A DNA stretch of 64,000 nt from Saxidomus purpurata (GCA_022818135.1 JAFMSR010000010.1:30318746-30382745), one strand, 5' to 3'. Positions 11,946 through 25,324 are shown, counted from the first letter of the stretch. Translations and numbers: made by a program. The notes: generated from the sequence alone by a model not told the origin.

Positions 11946-13024
11946 GCATCTATCCATCTACTTAAATTTCTATATACCAGTAACAAGGAAAAAAAAGATT
12001 TACTTGACAAAATTTTATCTTTTTTTCCCCCCCAAGATTTTGCTGTCCTTGGTGTCGCCACTTTGGTTTCCGCCTTGATTTATAACTTTTTCTTTTATTC
12101 TACTGGGGAAAACGGCTGAGAATTTAACAAAAAAAACAACATATTATGCATTTATTTAAATCTAAGCATACAGAGTCAATATTTGGACAAAATTACGGAG
12201 CCATGCATATGATAAATGTTCTTCGGTCCAGCCTGATCTGGTTAAAAAAAACACCACACTGCTCAAAATCAGACGACATTTGGAAGTCTCGTGGCTCATT
12301 AGATGAAGAATTAATGACAAAGTACCAGGAATCCTGTTACCATGCATCAATCAGGGAGGAAACTTAAAATATCATCATTATTAATATATTATCATATCAT
12401 AATCATCATGCCTGAAGGATGGAACATTACATGTGACCATTACACTGAATCTATGACTATGTTATGAAACACTTCATGCCATATTCTGCACTATTACTGC
12501 AAGTTCCAAACTCTTAATTAACAACCATACATGAAAGAGATTACCAGATAAATTCAGGTCTGCAAGACACTGCCAACTTTCTCAAAGAAACTGTCAGGCT
12601 ATTAGAAGTAAGGACTTCACCCCGTCACTCTTCAGTGACGAGGGGTTATAGAAGCTGACATGTAATTCTGCTTAATATTAAGACATGGCGTTCACACTTC
12701 AGTATTAAGTCAGTATTTTTCTATTTCAATCTTCTACAGACTTATACAATGCTAATCCTTGAGTAAAGACGCGACTTGAAAACTAAACCTTAAGTATAAA
12801 AGACGCGAATGTTTAAAACCCCCTGTAAATACACAACCCTCTTGTCAGTTTAAATTCTCTCTCTCTGGAAATTTTTGTTTAAAATGATAAAATTCTAAAT
12901 GTCTGTAGACAGTATGTCACTGACTTAAAGTGCTGTTTTTCAATTTGGTGAATTTGTGTTTTGCATGTTTAGATTCTTGGACAAATTCTAGACAACTGTT
13001 CTGATGAATACATTTTCTTCCTTC
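11946..13024. other. no gene recognised; one hairpin
   Basis: AT-rich, without a supported gene. It contains an isolated hairpin at 12620-12645. Confidence 0.35.
12620..12645. repeat. isolated hairpin resembling an element end
   Basis: Stem CGTCACT / AGTGACG with loop CTTC, extended by CCC / GGG beyond one bulged A, and followed by TTATAG. It resembles the 5' hairpin plus C-run of family H, but no element body is attached. Confidence 0.4.
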
Positions 13025-13524
13025 NNNNNNNNNNNNNNNNNNNNNNNNNNNNNNNNNNNNNNNNNNNNNNNNNNNNNNNNNNNNNNNNNNNNNNNNNNNN
13101 NNNNNNNNNNNNNNNNNNNNNNNNNNNNNNNNNNNNNNNNNNNNNNNNNNNNNNNNNNNNNNNNNNNNNNNNNNNNNNNNNNNNNNNNNNNNNNNNNNNN
13201 NNNNNNNNNNNNNNNNNNNNNNNNNNNNNNNNNNNNNNNNNNNNNNNNNNNNNNNNNNNNNNNNNNNNNNNNNNNNNNNNNNNNNNNNNNNNNNNNNNNN
13301 NNNNNNNNNNNNNNNNNNNNNNNNNNNNNNNNNNNNNNNNNNNNNNNNNNNNNNNNNNNNNNNNNNNNNNNNNNNNNNNNNNNNNNNNNNNNNNNNNNNN
13401 NNNNNNNNNNNNNNNNNNNNNNNNNNNNNNNNNNNNNNNNNNNNNNNNNNNNNNNNNNNNNNNNNNNNNNNNNNNNNNNNNNNNNNNNNNNNNNNNNNNN
13501 NNNNNNNNNNNNNNNNNNNNNNNN
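13025..13524. other. assembly gap, 500 N
   Basis: Exactly 500 unknown bases, a conventional scaffold gap of unspecified true length. On the minus strand a good polypyrimidine-AG acceptor (CTCTCCTTTATTCCAG) at about 13632-13647 precedes about 100 bp of open sequence that runs into the gap, so an exon may be hidden here. Confidence 0.95.
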
Positions 13525-16500
13525 AATAAAGACGAATACAATATCTTTTCAACCTCAAAGTTTTTTAAAGGCAGATTTTGAGCAGAGTCTACTAGTTTGT
13601 ATCTTCTTGCCTGCAACAACATCCATATCTGGAATAAAGGAGAGTGCAGCACCCTTATACATATAAATCTACATGATATCTTAAAGTACAGACCTCTATT
13701 CAGTACCTAAAATAAAATCACGAAGTCCAAGAATGTTCCTCACACTCTTCCATATAACGAAAGATATCACATGTAAACAGAAGTGCCAAACTGTCGTAAA
13801 ATACACACCATCAACATTTATGGATATGCGGCATATATCAAATTAAAACATTGTTTGTTATGAAGTTAGACAGCCGACAACTCTAAATTAGTACAAAGTT
13901 GGCAATTGAAGGGCAATAACTCTTGAGTGACTGGGGCAAATTGGCTGGACATCGAACTTGGTCCCAACAAGTGACTGGTTCGAAATTGTTTAATTGAGAG
14001 TTAAATGTTAGACAACTTTGTGGAGGCCGTCTACATAAAACGGCCTGTCACTAGGGGGGTATAAAAACTGAGCCCTTGAAGTTGAACATTCAATAATTCA
14101 CTTTAGAATGCAAGGATGACTATGTATAATTGAAACTGCCATACAACAGTATTCTTGTCTTTGTCTACAAAAATTATACTCATTGTTTCAAATATATGAC
14201 TAATGCACCTCTAACAAGCAATTTTCTACTGTCTACACAATGTCATTGTATCCAAAAACCATCTGACTTTTCACAGATTAAAGGGTAGACAGACATACAG
14301 TTTACTTTGTCCAAATGCCATTTTCCCATTGCCAACAATATATTAAGTTTACACAGAAACTGTACTTGAGGCCTCTTTTTGCCCCCGCCCCCTCCCCCTG
14401 GAAATTCATCAATATGCAAGAATAATTAGATTTGTCCATCAATTTATACAATTTGTATAAGTTTTGACATTTTAAGCTAATGACTAATCAAATCAAATGT
14501 ACGGTACAATCCGGAAAATGCCAGTTATTAGGAATAAATTTTACATATTTTGCGCAATACAAAGTCTTTTTGTCACGTAAACCATACACAATATTGAATA
14601 AAATTTCCTGTTTCCTTAAAAATATGTTAAAACAGGAAATAAAAATAATAAATATAAAGAAGACATAAACACTGAGTTCATACAAACAAAATATTAAAGG
14701 AGTAATATTGTACAAAAATGACTAGTAATGCAAAGTACACAATGTTTACAGCATTTCTCCGGATGTCGATTAAACAATTCTCAATGTAGGATTTTATGCA
14801 CTGGCACACACTCTGTAAAAGGAATGTCAGATTTGCAATTTGGTCAATAAAAAGCTTTGAAAATATTTGATTACCTGTGAAATTGTATCAAAATTTATGA
14901 AAATATTTCCTGCTCAAATAATGCACTGTACAATAGGATATTAAATATATCATAAACACAGATGATTGTAGAAGGTTAAATTTCATTGATGTGAGTCATT
15001 TACTTATTGGCAGACATATCATTGCTTTATCAATAACATGCCTGTATTTAAATCGTCAATTATTTACAACTTCAACCATTTTAGAAAAGCCAATTAAGCA
15101 CAAAGTACTCCTGAAAGATTTAAATTCTTGTTAAGTAAAATAAATCAAACTAAACTGGTGTTGCAAAGTATTTAAGTCCTGAAATCAATAAACAACCCTC
15201 CAAACCAATTACTACATGCCCAATCACATGGAAGGGGGGGGGGGGGGGGCCGGGGGTTGACTGTTCGGATGCAACATATACACAAAAGAGCAATCTTAAA
15301 ACAAAGCAAACTTCCAAAAAATAACTCTGAAGCTAAAATACCTTTAAATGCTTTACCTATTAACTTACTGGTGATATATCATGAGTTATCAAACATCATA
15401 GTATTCCCTGAGACACAACTGTGGCGAGAAATTAAGAAAATATTTTTTCCTTTTTGAGGCCACCCCCAATGAGTTTAAGATCCTTCGGTCCATGCACATA
15501 TAATGGAAACCATGTTGATACATCCCACATAACCTTATTTCTTGGTCATTTTTTTTTTAAAACTAGTATTTCAGATAAAATAAAATCTGAAAATATGCAA
15601 AACCTTCGTACATAGAATTCCTGGGGAAATTTACAAATACAGAGAAATTGTTAGCTTTTCAAATCCATATGTTTGCTGTAGTCACATCACCTCAGTAAAC
15701 ACTGGGGGAGTGTGAATGAGGTCAGGCACTCAGAAAATACTGTATGCCGCTTATGTTATTATGACATCAGCTCAAAAATTTAAAAACATTAATAAGCTGA
15801 TCTTAAGAAAGTTAAACAAGTAGCATAAAAATAGTCTTCAGTAAGTAAAATATCAAAAGAAACAGGTGGGGGTAGTGGGGCGTGTGGGGGTGTGTGGGGG
15901 AGGTGGAGGGCAGGGGGTTGCTATTCAATTACTGGCAGTAAAGCATCTACATTATCTTAAAAAAAACAATTTTTGTTAGGATATTCTTAAGAACTATGCT
16001 TCTGTGAGAAAAATAAGCAAGAAGACCATAACAAATTATCCCAGCAGTCTTTGTATACCACTTCCTATGGCAATTAAGTACTTATTAACTGTAATGTAAG
16101 TGACTAATCATGAGGTACCATCAGTCTGGGAATGGTACTATAAATACTTCATATATTACAACCAATATCAGATTATCACTGAGAATATATGACACTAGCC
16201 AAAATGATGCATAACTATCTATTTATGATGGAGAAATGGAGAAAAAACTCATCAACTCCAGGAAGGACTGACACTATAGAAAAGCAAACACGTACACAAT
16301 ATATATAGCTTTTATATCTATCAAAGATCCAACAGCCAACATACATTTTGTAATAGTGACAGTAAATTCACACACAACAATTTGTCATAGCTCCATATTT
16401 TAGAAAGCTAGACACTTTACTGAGTCATTTTGAAAGTGCATTTTAAAGCCATTAATGTATAAATCATCCTGGATCTGACTTTAACACAAAACTGCCGGAT

Positions 16501-18031
16501 CCTGCACTGTCCTATGTCTACAGCTTGTGTTCAACTTTTCCTTTCTGGTATAAGGGCAGACGTTCAGGTTTTTAAATAAGTGATGTCAACAATGATCTTT
16601 TTGCTGTATTTCATATCATATTTCAGTAGTAGTCATACAAATTACAAAAAATCAATAAATTTAAATTAATTAAAAAACCTATACTTACAATAAACAAAAA
16701 TTCCAAAAACGAAAAAATATTATCTTAAGACAAAAGATAATTATCCACTGTTTTAAACACTATTTTAATATGTTCCTTAAACTTATACAACTGATAACGG
16801 TATGTCTTCATTCATTCATTCATGTACGGCATTAGTCAGATATATCTACCACGACTTATTGTATTGGTTTCCCACGCCAAGCTTAAGTCGTAAAACAATT
16901 TTACTTTATAAACACATAGTGAAATTTGGACGTAAATGATGATTTCATCAGTATAGATATAAACTCTTCAGGCAAATTAACATGGTATTCACTATTCACC
17001 TACCTGCAATTAAAAATGACACCGTTTGATGGCTATATTTAGTATCTTATGCAATATCTGACATCACTGTAACAAAAAGAGATGTAGTATCTCCGCCAAA
17101 ATGAGAATAAATTAAATAAACATTACAACGCAATTCCTTAACTTCGTAGATACTGTTTCTCAAGGGGACTAAAGACTGTATGTATACAGGTATTTTAACA
17201 AGATACTGCAAGCTTTCACTTGTTTTTAAAACAAAGAGTAACTAAAGATGGACCTGATAATGTTTCATTTATAAGACAAAAGACTAAACGGGCCACTCCA
17301 TTCACAGACTAATCACTTGATTTGAACAATAGATAAAAACTCTAACAAACTTGAAATGAATCATGGGTAAATGAGTGAAAATAGATTATCAATATAGAAA
17401 CTGCATGACACGCATTTATGACTGCTGATTTATCAAATCTAATGAAGTAATAATAATGACAGTAATTTATAATAAATTATCCTCTGTCAGTTAGGTAGTT
17501 TGTAACAAGATTTTTTGATGAAATTTTCTTTATAATATTGAATATTTCATGTATATGTTAGTGTTTATCCACACTGTTCTATGGAAAAGGTATTAACGGG
17601 GTATGAACTGAGAACTTAGAGCAGATTTATAGACATTCTATGAAATGGAAAATGTAGGATTATAAGCAGAAATACAGCAATTTCATTAGATGAAAAATAT
17701 AGCTATTCACTAACATAAAATTCAAGGCCAAGTCAAAGTAATGCTTTTATTTAATTTGATTTAACTGACTTTCAAACACAATGATAAGAAGTCTATCTCA
17801 AGACTACATAAATTATAATACATCTGTAAGCAGGATTTATGAACTCTTTTAATTAAATTATATGTAATTTTTGAATTCCACTTTTTTGCAGTGTCCACTT
17901 GATTAAAATTCTTTTGTAGTCAATTCTCTGTGAAAACAGATTGTTTTACTTTGTCATTTACCAAGATTCTTATCTACGAGAAAGCAAACAACTTAAAACA
18001 GAGGAATGTAAGTATAAGCTCTATATCATAC
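13525..18031. other. long stretch without recognised genes; G-rich tracts
   Basis: AT-rich sequence with short open frames only. Two G-rich tracts stand out at 15234-15249 (16 G in a row) and 15868-15917. Most of it is probably intron if the exon at 18032 belongs to the PDZ gene. Confidence 0.35.
15868..15917 (+). repeat. G-rich tract with quadruplex-forming pattern
   Basis: Six runs of 3-5 G separated by 2-7 bases (starting GGGGGTAGTGGGGCGTGT). Four or more G-runs with short loops meet the usual G-quadruplex pattern. It is purine-rich against an AT-rich background. Confidence 0.6.
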
Positions 18032-18153
18032 TTTGGTGGTAACTCACTCTTCTTGGGTACAGTGTCCTTGACTGTAATAGAGGTATGCAATTCTATCTTG
18101 TCATAATGCAGTCCAGAAATATGGGATTCACTTCTACTTGCATTCTTATCCAC
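18032..18153 (-). CDS. candidate linker exon of the PDZ gene
   Basis: A 122-bp open segment between a TTTTTGAG acceptor and an AA/gtatga donor, reading VDKNASRSESHISGLHYDK, IELHTSITVKDTVPKK and SELPP, plus two bases. Those two bases (AA) join the single leading A of the exon at 4712-4827 to make a Lys codon, so the phases agree; that alone has a one-in-three chance. It is hydrophilic, low-complexity and has no known domain, as expected of a linker ahead of the zinc finger. The splice sites are acceptable but not strong. Transcript data would decide. Confidence 0.4.
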
Positions 18154-19376
18154 CTCAAAAACTTATATTAAGGTCCACTCCAGCATCTGCAGTAGCTTTG
18201 AAGATATAGAAATCTGCACGCAAAACATCACCAAAGTTCTGTGTTCAAAAACAAGGGGCATAATTGTACCAAGTGAAGTCAGAACTTATGGGACTTACTC
18301 CTTACTCCAGAATGTTTAATCCTGTCTTGTGTGATGCTTCAATCTAGTATCAAACAAACCTGGATTTTTTTAGTCCAACTTTGGCAGAGTAATTTACCAA
18401 AATTCATGGTACTTCACGCTACATTACAACCTTGTTATTTCATCCCGAAACACTATCTGAAGTTTCTATACAATTGCTTTGTTAGTTTTGGAAAAAAGCA
18501 ACCTGCACACAAACTTCAACCAGAATTTTCTAAGTCAAACTGAGACATAATTTAGCCAAAGATTAGGTTTTAAAGAGTTATGCTATGGACTGCTACTCAC
18601 TGAAAAGATGTGCATAAAGATTCAAACATAATATTATCTATATAAGTTTGGAGACAGCTTGAACATTTTTAGTGAAATCATTGAACATGCTGAATATGCA
18701 ATCTACATACTCTCAGTGTCAACATATTTTTTCTAACCAGGTGAGGTAACTTACTTCTGCAATAGGACATAGATTTTGTACTTGTTGATTAACATCTTTT
18801 AACAGGTTTAAAACTAATTACACCTAAGAACTGATGTCTCTCTACCTTGGATACCTTTTTGCTTAACCCCCCCCCCCCAGTTTGTATTAATTCTTGGCAA
18901 AAAGAAAAAATTTCTAGACTTTGGGGGCAACCATGCAAGATTTTAAGATTTTCATTTAGTAATATATAAAATTTGATGTAGATATAATTAACTCAAAATT
19001 TCAAGAAGTTGCGAAGACTTTCGAAACCCTTTACTTTTGAATGCCACAAAGTTTACGCAGACATCTAGTTTACCAAACAGCCTTCCTCCTGTACCTTTTC
19101 CTTTGAAAATTTCTTTAAAATCATTTGTTCAAGTTGACTAAGTGTTGACATCAGAATAGTTATAGGGGATAGTTACAAAAATTAACTGCTAAGTATTACA
19201 TTTCTTAATATTTTTTCTCTACCAAAACGTTTTTTAAGGCCAAAAATTTACATTGTTGTGAAGTTTGTTCTGGCATAACTTCCAAGCAAAGTAGTTTTAA
19301 ATGTTGTGTATTAAGCAACAATGAGGTCAACAAAAGCAAATTTCATGAAACTGCAGGCTATAATGGGTGCTGTAGA
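18154..19376. other. no gene recognised
   Basis: AT-rich, with a short C-run near 18868; nothing recognised. Confidence 0.35.
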
Positions 19377-19745
19377 ACAAATGAAAGTGCCATGGTGGCC
19401 CTATATCGCTCACCTGAGTACCAGCACACTTAAAGTAAGTGACTTACCTAAGGAAGTGGTCAGTTTGACCCCAGGAGCATGTCCAATTGTATAAAGAAAG
19501 CTGTAAGAGGACCACAAGACAATGTTACATATCAAATATTTTAGCTCTAAGCCTTTTTCCTATACCAAGTGACCCCGAGAGCAGGAATTTTGACCCCCGG
19601 GGCATGATGTGAACAAAATATGAAGAGGTCCACTAGACACTGTAACACACAAAATATCTAAGCTCTAGACCTTGTGGTTTAGGAGAAGAAGATTTCTGAA
19701 GCTTTTCCTATATATGTCTTTGTAAAACAAGTGACCTTTAGTGCA
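19377..19745 (+). mobile_element. family A element, 3'-truncated
   Basis: The 5' end is followed by CCCTATATCGCTCACCTGAG and two units with CTAAGCTCTAGACCTTGTGG. The 3' hairpin end is missing. Confidence 0.65.
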
Positions 19746-19785
19746 CCTCTCATATGTAAGAACTGCATCAAAAAGCGAATGATTT

Positions 19786-20430
19786 CAGTGTTTTTTTTCA
19801 GTCTGAGGGGAAAGGTGGCGGGGCCCGTCAGGAGGGGAATTTTGAGTCATTTTGCTAGAAAGAGGGGGTTTTTTAGGAAATGTATAAAATATACTGTTTA
19901 CTAATGTAATTAAGAACAAAAACTATCAGCATGTTAATGACATTATTCTTTTGCCAAATATAAGAGAAGACATGGAATTAAACATAACAAATTTTTATAT
20001 AAAAATACTGGTGTCAGGAACATAACTTAGCGCATAGGTGTTAAAACACATGTGAATAATAAGTAATAATGCTATTTTCAATTGAAAACATTGTATTGGT
20101 ATCTTTTTTTAATCTTTGGAACACCGTTTTCATTGAAAAAATAACAAAAATCGGGGTCGCGAAAATAGGTGACAAACGAAAAATCGGCGATTTTCGGCCG
20201 ACTATTTCACATGTAAGGTATCAAATTATTGCAAGAAATTATTCTGAACCGTTTAAATTTATGAAAACATGTTTTTATAACAAGTTTGGCCATCTCTTTG
20301 ATTAAATAAATCAAAGATTTTTTCAACATTTTTAGGGGAATTTTTTGTCAAAAAGGGGAAAAATATATATTAATTTTGGAGGGGAATGGGGCCGAATTTC
20401 GGCCCCAAAAAGGCCCCAAAAAAAACACTG
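19786..20430. mobile_element. hAT-like non-autonomous element
   Basis: 645 bp with perfect 13-bp inverted termini CAGTGTTTTTTTT / AAAAAAAACACTG, flanked by direct GATTT (19781-19785 and 20431-20435). The CAGTG start and poly-T stretch are typical of hAT-type MITEs, although an 8-bp duplication would be expected. The interior contains an inverted GGCCCC motif near each end and no transposase. Confidence 0.6.
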
Positions 20431-20578
20431 GATTTGCACTTCACATAAGTGCAAACATGTGACAGCACGGTAGTCTGTACTGGGTGTGAAATGCACATGT
20501 GCATTTGTCAACTTAAACTCTGTATTTGTAAGTATCTTCTGCGTAAGACTCTACTCATTCCTTTTCTGAGTTGTCAAG

Positions 20579-20836
20579 TTGCTTCTCCACTTAAGTAGTC
20601 TACACAACAATCTAATATGCCATGGTGAAGCACATGGGAAAGGAGGATTAGGACTCATCGGATTGTTATGCAGGCGGAAGGTGGCAAAGTTTGACATAGT
20701 CTTCATAGGTGAAAATGATATGGAAAAATTTAACAATCATCAGCTACTCCACGCCCTACTTGATATAAGAAATGAATTCCGCAGCTGTGGTGTTCAGCAC
20801 ATTGTATTTGGGAGCCACTTCCATCATCATCAATGA
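20579..20836 (+). pseudogene. possible SGNH-hydrolase-like fragment
   Basis: Open frame with the stretch VAKFDIVFIGENDMEKFNN followed by LLHALLDIRNEFRSCGVQH and IVFGS. A hydrophobic strand ending in G-x-ND, then a helix and a CGV-x-x-IV-x-G strand, is the pattern of SGNH/GDSL-like domains that accompany some non-LTR retrotransposons in invertebrates. No catalytic Ser block or Asp-x-x-His is visible, and the frame has no good start. It is a probable retrotransposon remnant; the assignment is weak. Confidence 0.3.
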
Positions 20837-23445
20837 CGATACAACAATTGTTGCAACTCCACCTCAACAAAATATGGTAACATGGCCCAGAAGAAGGATC
20901 TCTAAATATTCATCTTCCGAATAACATTTTGAATGATAACAATAATAATCAACAAATTCATACATTGTCATAGTTTATATAGTTGTATCAATTAACGTGC
21001 CGATACGACGCAACAAATAATTTGTCCGCATATTAATTCCAGTAAGGTCACTGTCTAGGGAACCGGTTCCGGTTCACTAGACACTTCCATAATATTTATA
21101 CCACTACATGTCCTTGATGAACAGTCTCACACAGCAAAAACTGTAAAACTGAAAACTAGTGAAAAGTAAGATGTATTTTAACATTTTCATTAAGTTTTAA
21201 TAAGGGTTTTTCCCCGTCTATAGGTTACACGTTAATTAAGTCTTATTTATGAATTGAATGTCAAATGAATTAACAGTAATTTCACTATACGTCCAAGTTT
21301 AATTTAGGTTCTCCAGTACAGTAGCCATTTTGGATTTCAACTTCCGGTGGTACTGACCAAAGCATTTCCGAAAACAACTCTTTTCACCCCTTTTTTCATT
21401 TTTCAATAACCAGCCAGTGATTTTTTTTGGATTTTTTAAAACAACCTGTGGCTTTCTGAAGGGGAAAATATGCGCGATAAATCATAAAAAGGGGAAAATC
21501 CAATTTTGAAACCTAGACATTAGAATTGCATAGCATAAACGAACACTGTCCCTCTGGGTCAATTTTAGTTGTGCCAACAAATTCGCCAATCAGAAAAAGT
21601 TTGCGCCAATGGCTCCAAAGTTGGAGCCACTAGTCTTCAAAGCCTACAGAGCACCCTAGAGGAGAGAGGAGTCATACCACTTTTAGTTAAGATTTGATTG
21701 CATGATAGCAAACACCGTATAATATAGATCTAAATGATACCAAATTTATTTTTAACATTTTTGTAAATTTTCAAGGGTCCAAATCACATTTTCAGGAGCC
21801 AAGGTGAGACTTTCAATGGTTAGGGCACCGGTCATAGAGTTCATATACTCTAGGATTGCATATTATAATTTTCTGTTCGTGTTCTGCAGCACCATGAGCT
21901 CAAAAATGAAAGTAACAGTTCGCATTCCCCGTTTGACACATATTTTCGCGACCTCACATGTCCGTGAACTTATTTTCACACATTAATATTTCTTCGATTT
22001 TAGCGAATTAAACAGTTTTTAATAAAACAAAAGTTGTCCGAAAGTATGTTCAATGGTTTAAATATGTATTGATAAGTATTAACAAATACTGAAAATTTAG
22101 AAGGCGCCGAATATTGCCAAAGATATATTCATGTACTGTAGACGAAAATTTTCCGTCCAGAACAATTTGCAACTTGAGATTGCACCACGTAAGTCAATAA
22201 TTTAATTACTGACCCCTTTGTTTGAATTCCCAAAAACAATGCCGAAATTATAAGTATATTATGACACGTGATTATAGGAAAAACGGGTATACATGAATTG
22301 TGTTATGATCGCCCGAAGCGCAATCTGTGAATTACATAGTAACAATACACAGAGACGTGTCAACCAAGCATCGCTAATTAAATCTGTGTTACAAACAACT
22401 TATTATAAATTCGCCGAGGTCTATTATATATCGTTTTATGATTGTTTATCACCTCTGATTACGACCGAGACGGCCACGTGCGCGTTTTCAGGTAGCTTCT
22501 AATAAGCTCCACCTTTTTCCGTAAACTAGCCAACAGACAATGATCGATTTTTGATTGACACGGCGAAATTGCCGAGATTATTTTGTTGGCGCCACTAAAA
22601 TTCTCCAACTGAAAGAATTTAGCGCCAGAATTAATTTTTTGTCGCATTTGGCGCCAATGGCGACCGATAGCGGGAACCCTGTCAGACTGTCACAATATCA
22701 ACTGACACATATAGTTATGTTCACATTTGTGAATCAATCGTCGCAGTGACGATGATCGGTTAAACCCGTCCGAACACGGAATTGGCTACTATCACAGATA
22801 GCCGCGATAAGCAATGCGTTCTTTGTTTTAAAACCCCGATTTTCATAAAATATTTCGCTGTGCATAATACAGAACATTTCTTTAAATTCCAAGGGGAAAA
22901 TATGGCTTTCATTAGGGGAAAATATAGCTTTTTTTGGCTAGGGGAAACGATATTCGGCCGTAAAAATAATGAAAAAAAATCACTGATAATCACTGTTTGT
23001 TAAACTTAATGATTTTTTAAAACTTTTTAAAAGTAAATCATTTTATGTAAAAGTATTTCCCCAATTTTGTCAGGAGTGCTGAATTGGCTCAGCTCCCCAA
23101 CTGTAAGGGGAGGTAATCGTTGCGGGGAAATTGCCGAGGTGTGTTATTCAAAAAGCGTTTACTGACCACGATCCGTAGCATTGTTTAATGGACGTCATCA
23201 TACCATTATACAGATTCGTGATTATTTTTGGTTAGACTATAGTAAATGTGGTGTATTACTTATTATGATAACAATTTCAAATTAATTCATGTATTTGGTT
23301 TTTCCCGTTGATAGGTAGCACCTATAGTTATATTAATTTTTCAAGGCGTATTACATGTTTTTTTTGTGTTTTCCAGTGTTTCCCAGAATGATATACCTAC
23401 TCTAGTAATAATAGGTCACTTCCAACAGCCTTGCTGTTGGGTTAA
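20837..23445. other. no gene; degenerate repeats
   Basis: Scattered copies of AGGGGAAAATAT-type sequence (21460-21500 and 22890-22950) and GCGCCAATGGC motifs (21603 and 22651) suggest old DNA-element debris. No exon or complete element could be defined. Confidence 0.35.
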
Positions 23446-23742
23446 CCCTGTAGCGACGTGGTTGTGGCTTCCCATGCTGGCAGTTATGGTCCGATCCCAG
23501 CTGGGGACATGAGACTTTTCTCCTCTGGAATTACTTAAATTAGCAACGAGGATAATTCGGTGAGTGGGTAGAAGCCACTGCGGTAACGAGCTAGAAATTG
23601 CAGGGAATGATACTCAGCTCCAAAGTGATAGTGTAGTGGTTAAAGGTCACTTTAGCGAGGTGGTTGTGGTGTCCGCTTCCCATGCTGGCGGTCAGGGTTC
23701 GATCCCAGCTGGGGACATGAGACTTTTCTCCTCTGGAAATTA
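23446..23742 (+). mobile_element. two tRNA-derived SINE copies in tandem
   Basis: The block GGTTGTGG..CTTCCCATGCTGGC, then CGATCCCAGCTGGGGACATG and AGACTTTTCTCCTCTGG, occurs at about 23458-23528 and again at 23660-23740. The second copy has a clear B box (GGGTTCGATCCC, 23696-23707) and a preceding A-box-like TAGTGTAGTGGTTAAAG. Pol III boxes at this spacing mark tRNA-derived SINEs. Confidence 0.7.
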
Positions 23743-24419
23743 TTACATCACTACAACTCCAAAACACATCATGTCATACAATGACAAGGAAAAATGTCAC
23801 TCAGAGAGCTTATAAGTTCGAATACTTTAAAGCCCATTTTTAAAATGTCTTTTCGTGTTTGAAATTCTCCACTTTACCGAAATAATTTATTTTTCTTCAA
23901 CTTCATCCGAAGAAAAACATAACCGAAATCTATGTGGAACCGCTCATTATATCAATCGATATTAACAAAAATTAATAGTTATTTCTATGAGAAACAGATG
24001 CGCAAATGATCGCTTACCATAAGAACAATTTCTTTTATCTTTTTTGACGGTGGTTTTCAAATATAAAGTTAAAAAATACAGATTAATTCAAGAAATTATT
24101 TATGCCGGAAGTTTCTTTCTGCACGGGTGCTATGTACAAATTACTACTCGTATAAACAATAACAGTTGCGCAGAATTAGGTCATACACTGCTAAATTCTA
24201 CAAATCTATCTATCTCTGGATACTGCCAACCCCTCTCGCTAGTGGCAGGACTTAAGTGCACGTGGGATGTGTAAGTATATAGAGTGTGACAATAAAAAAC
24301 CTGGCAGTAAGTTTTGTCAGGTAAAAGTGAGACTTAGAAGAAAGTATCCAGGTTGAGGTTAGCAAAATTGATAACAGAAATAAATTAAAAGATAATATTA
24401 AAATAGCCAATACCTATAT
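23743..24419. other. no gene recognised
   Basis: AT-rich, with no supported gene or element. Confidence 0.35.
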
Positions 24420-24572
24420 CGAGCGAAAGCATAAAAGGAATTTCATTTTTAGAAATGGTACGAATTTTCAGGGGAAGCAAAAACGGTTCAGGCTACGAGA
24501 ATTATTGGTACCGAATATCCATAGAGTCATGCATGAAGCATGCAAGGGTGGATTGCGGAAAGAGATCGTGCT
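24420..24572 (+). repeat. dispersed repeat, copy 1
   Basis: About 150 bp closely similar to 28332-28480. Shared blocks include GGTACGAATTTTCAGGGGAA and AGCAAAAACGGTTCAGG. The family is not recognised. Confidence 0.7.
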
Positions 24573-25324
24573 TTTTATGGTTGATTTCCATTCACAAAGT
24601 GCAACAACAACAGTTTAATGTAACTATGTGACCAGAAATCTCACTATTTATTTTGTAGGTCACTGAAAGCATGCTTACATTTTCGGGGGAAAAGTGGAAA
24701 GTGACAGACTGTGCATGTGCAATATTTCTGAGGCCCAGCAAACATATTTCACAAGTTAAACCTTTCATCTTGATACTTCATTAATGTGTCGAATGATTGA
24801 TACAGTTAACATAATTTAAAAGCTAACATCACAATTAAACAAATCTATTTAAACTACCTGTCCGGAAACATGGTACAGTTTGTCAATAAAATATAACAAT
24901 TTGGTAACCCTACAGCCGGGCCTCAAAAATGTGATTGATTTAATCTGATGGGTTAACAAGTTAGCTTTTGATTTCGGAGAAGAACCTAACTTTCTACTGG
25001 TAAAACTTTGATTGCTAGATACAAAAATTGTCAGAGTTATCGAAAAATATTTTTGAAACGTGTCCGGTTGTAGGACTTTAGCCAGCATATATATGCGTTC
25101 TTCGAAACAAAAATGGCTGACATTTAATGACGTCACAATTTCTTTTGATAAATGATGTCACGTTGTAAACAAAATTTGCAACGGAAGTTTATAGACGGTG
25201 CAGCGTTATAAGTATGTTATCATATCATCCAGGAGTCCACACTTTCCAGTGTTCTAGGGTATTTGACAAATCACTTATTTTATTGCTTTCAGTATTCAAT
25301 TAAATGCTCGCCTGACTAATACTG
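24573..25324. other. no gene recognised
   Basis: The end of this stretch (25264-25310) repeats at 28567-28612 (ATCACTTATTTTATTGCTTT) and may be the 3' tail of the adjoining LINE fragment. Confidence 0.35.

Noticed and set aside
12917..13666. Open frames of 213-227 codons on both strands
   Set aside because: They are open only because they cross 500 N.
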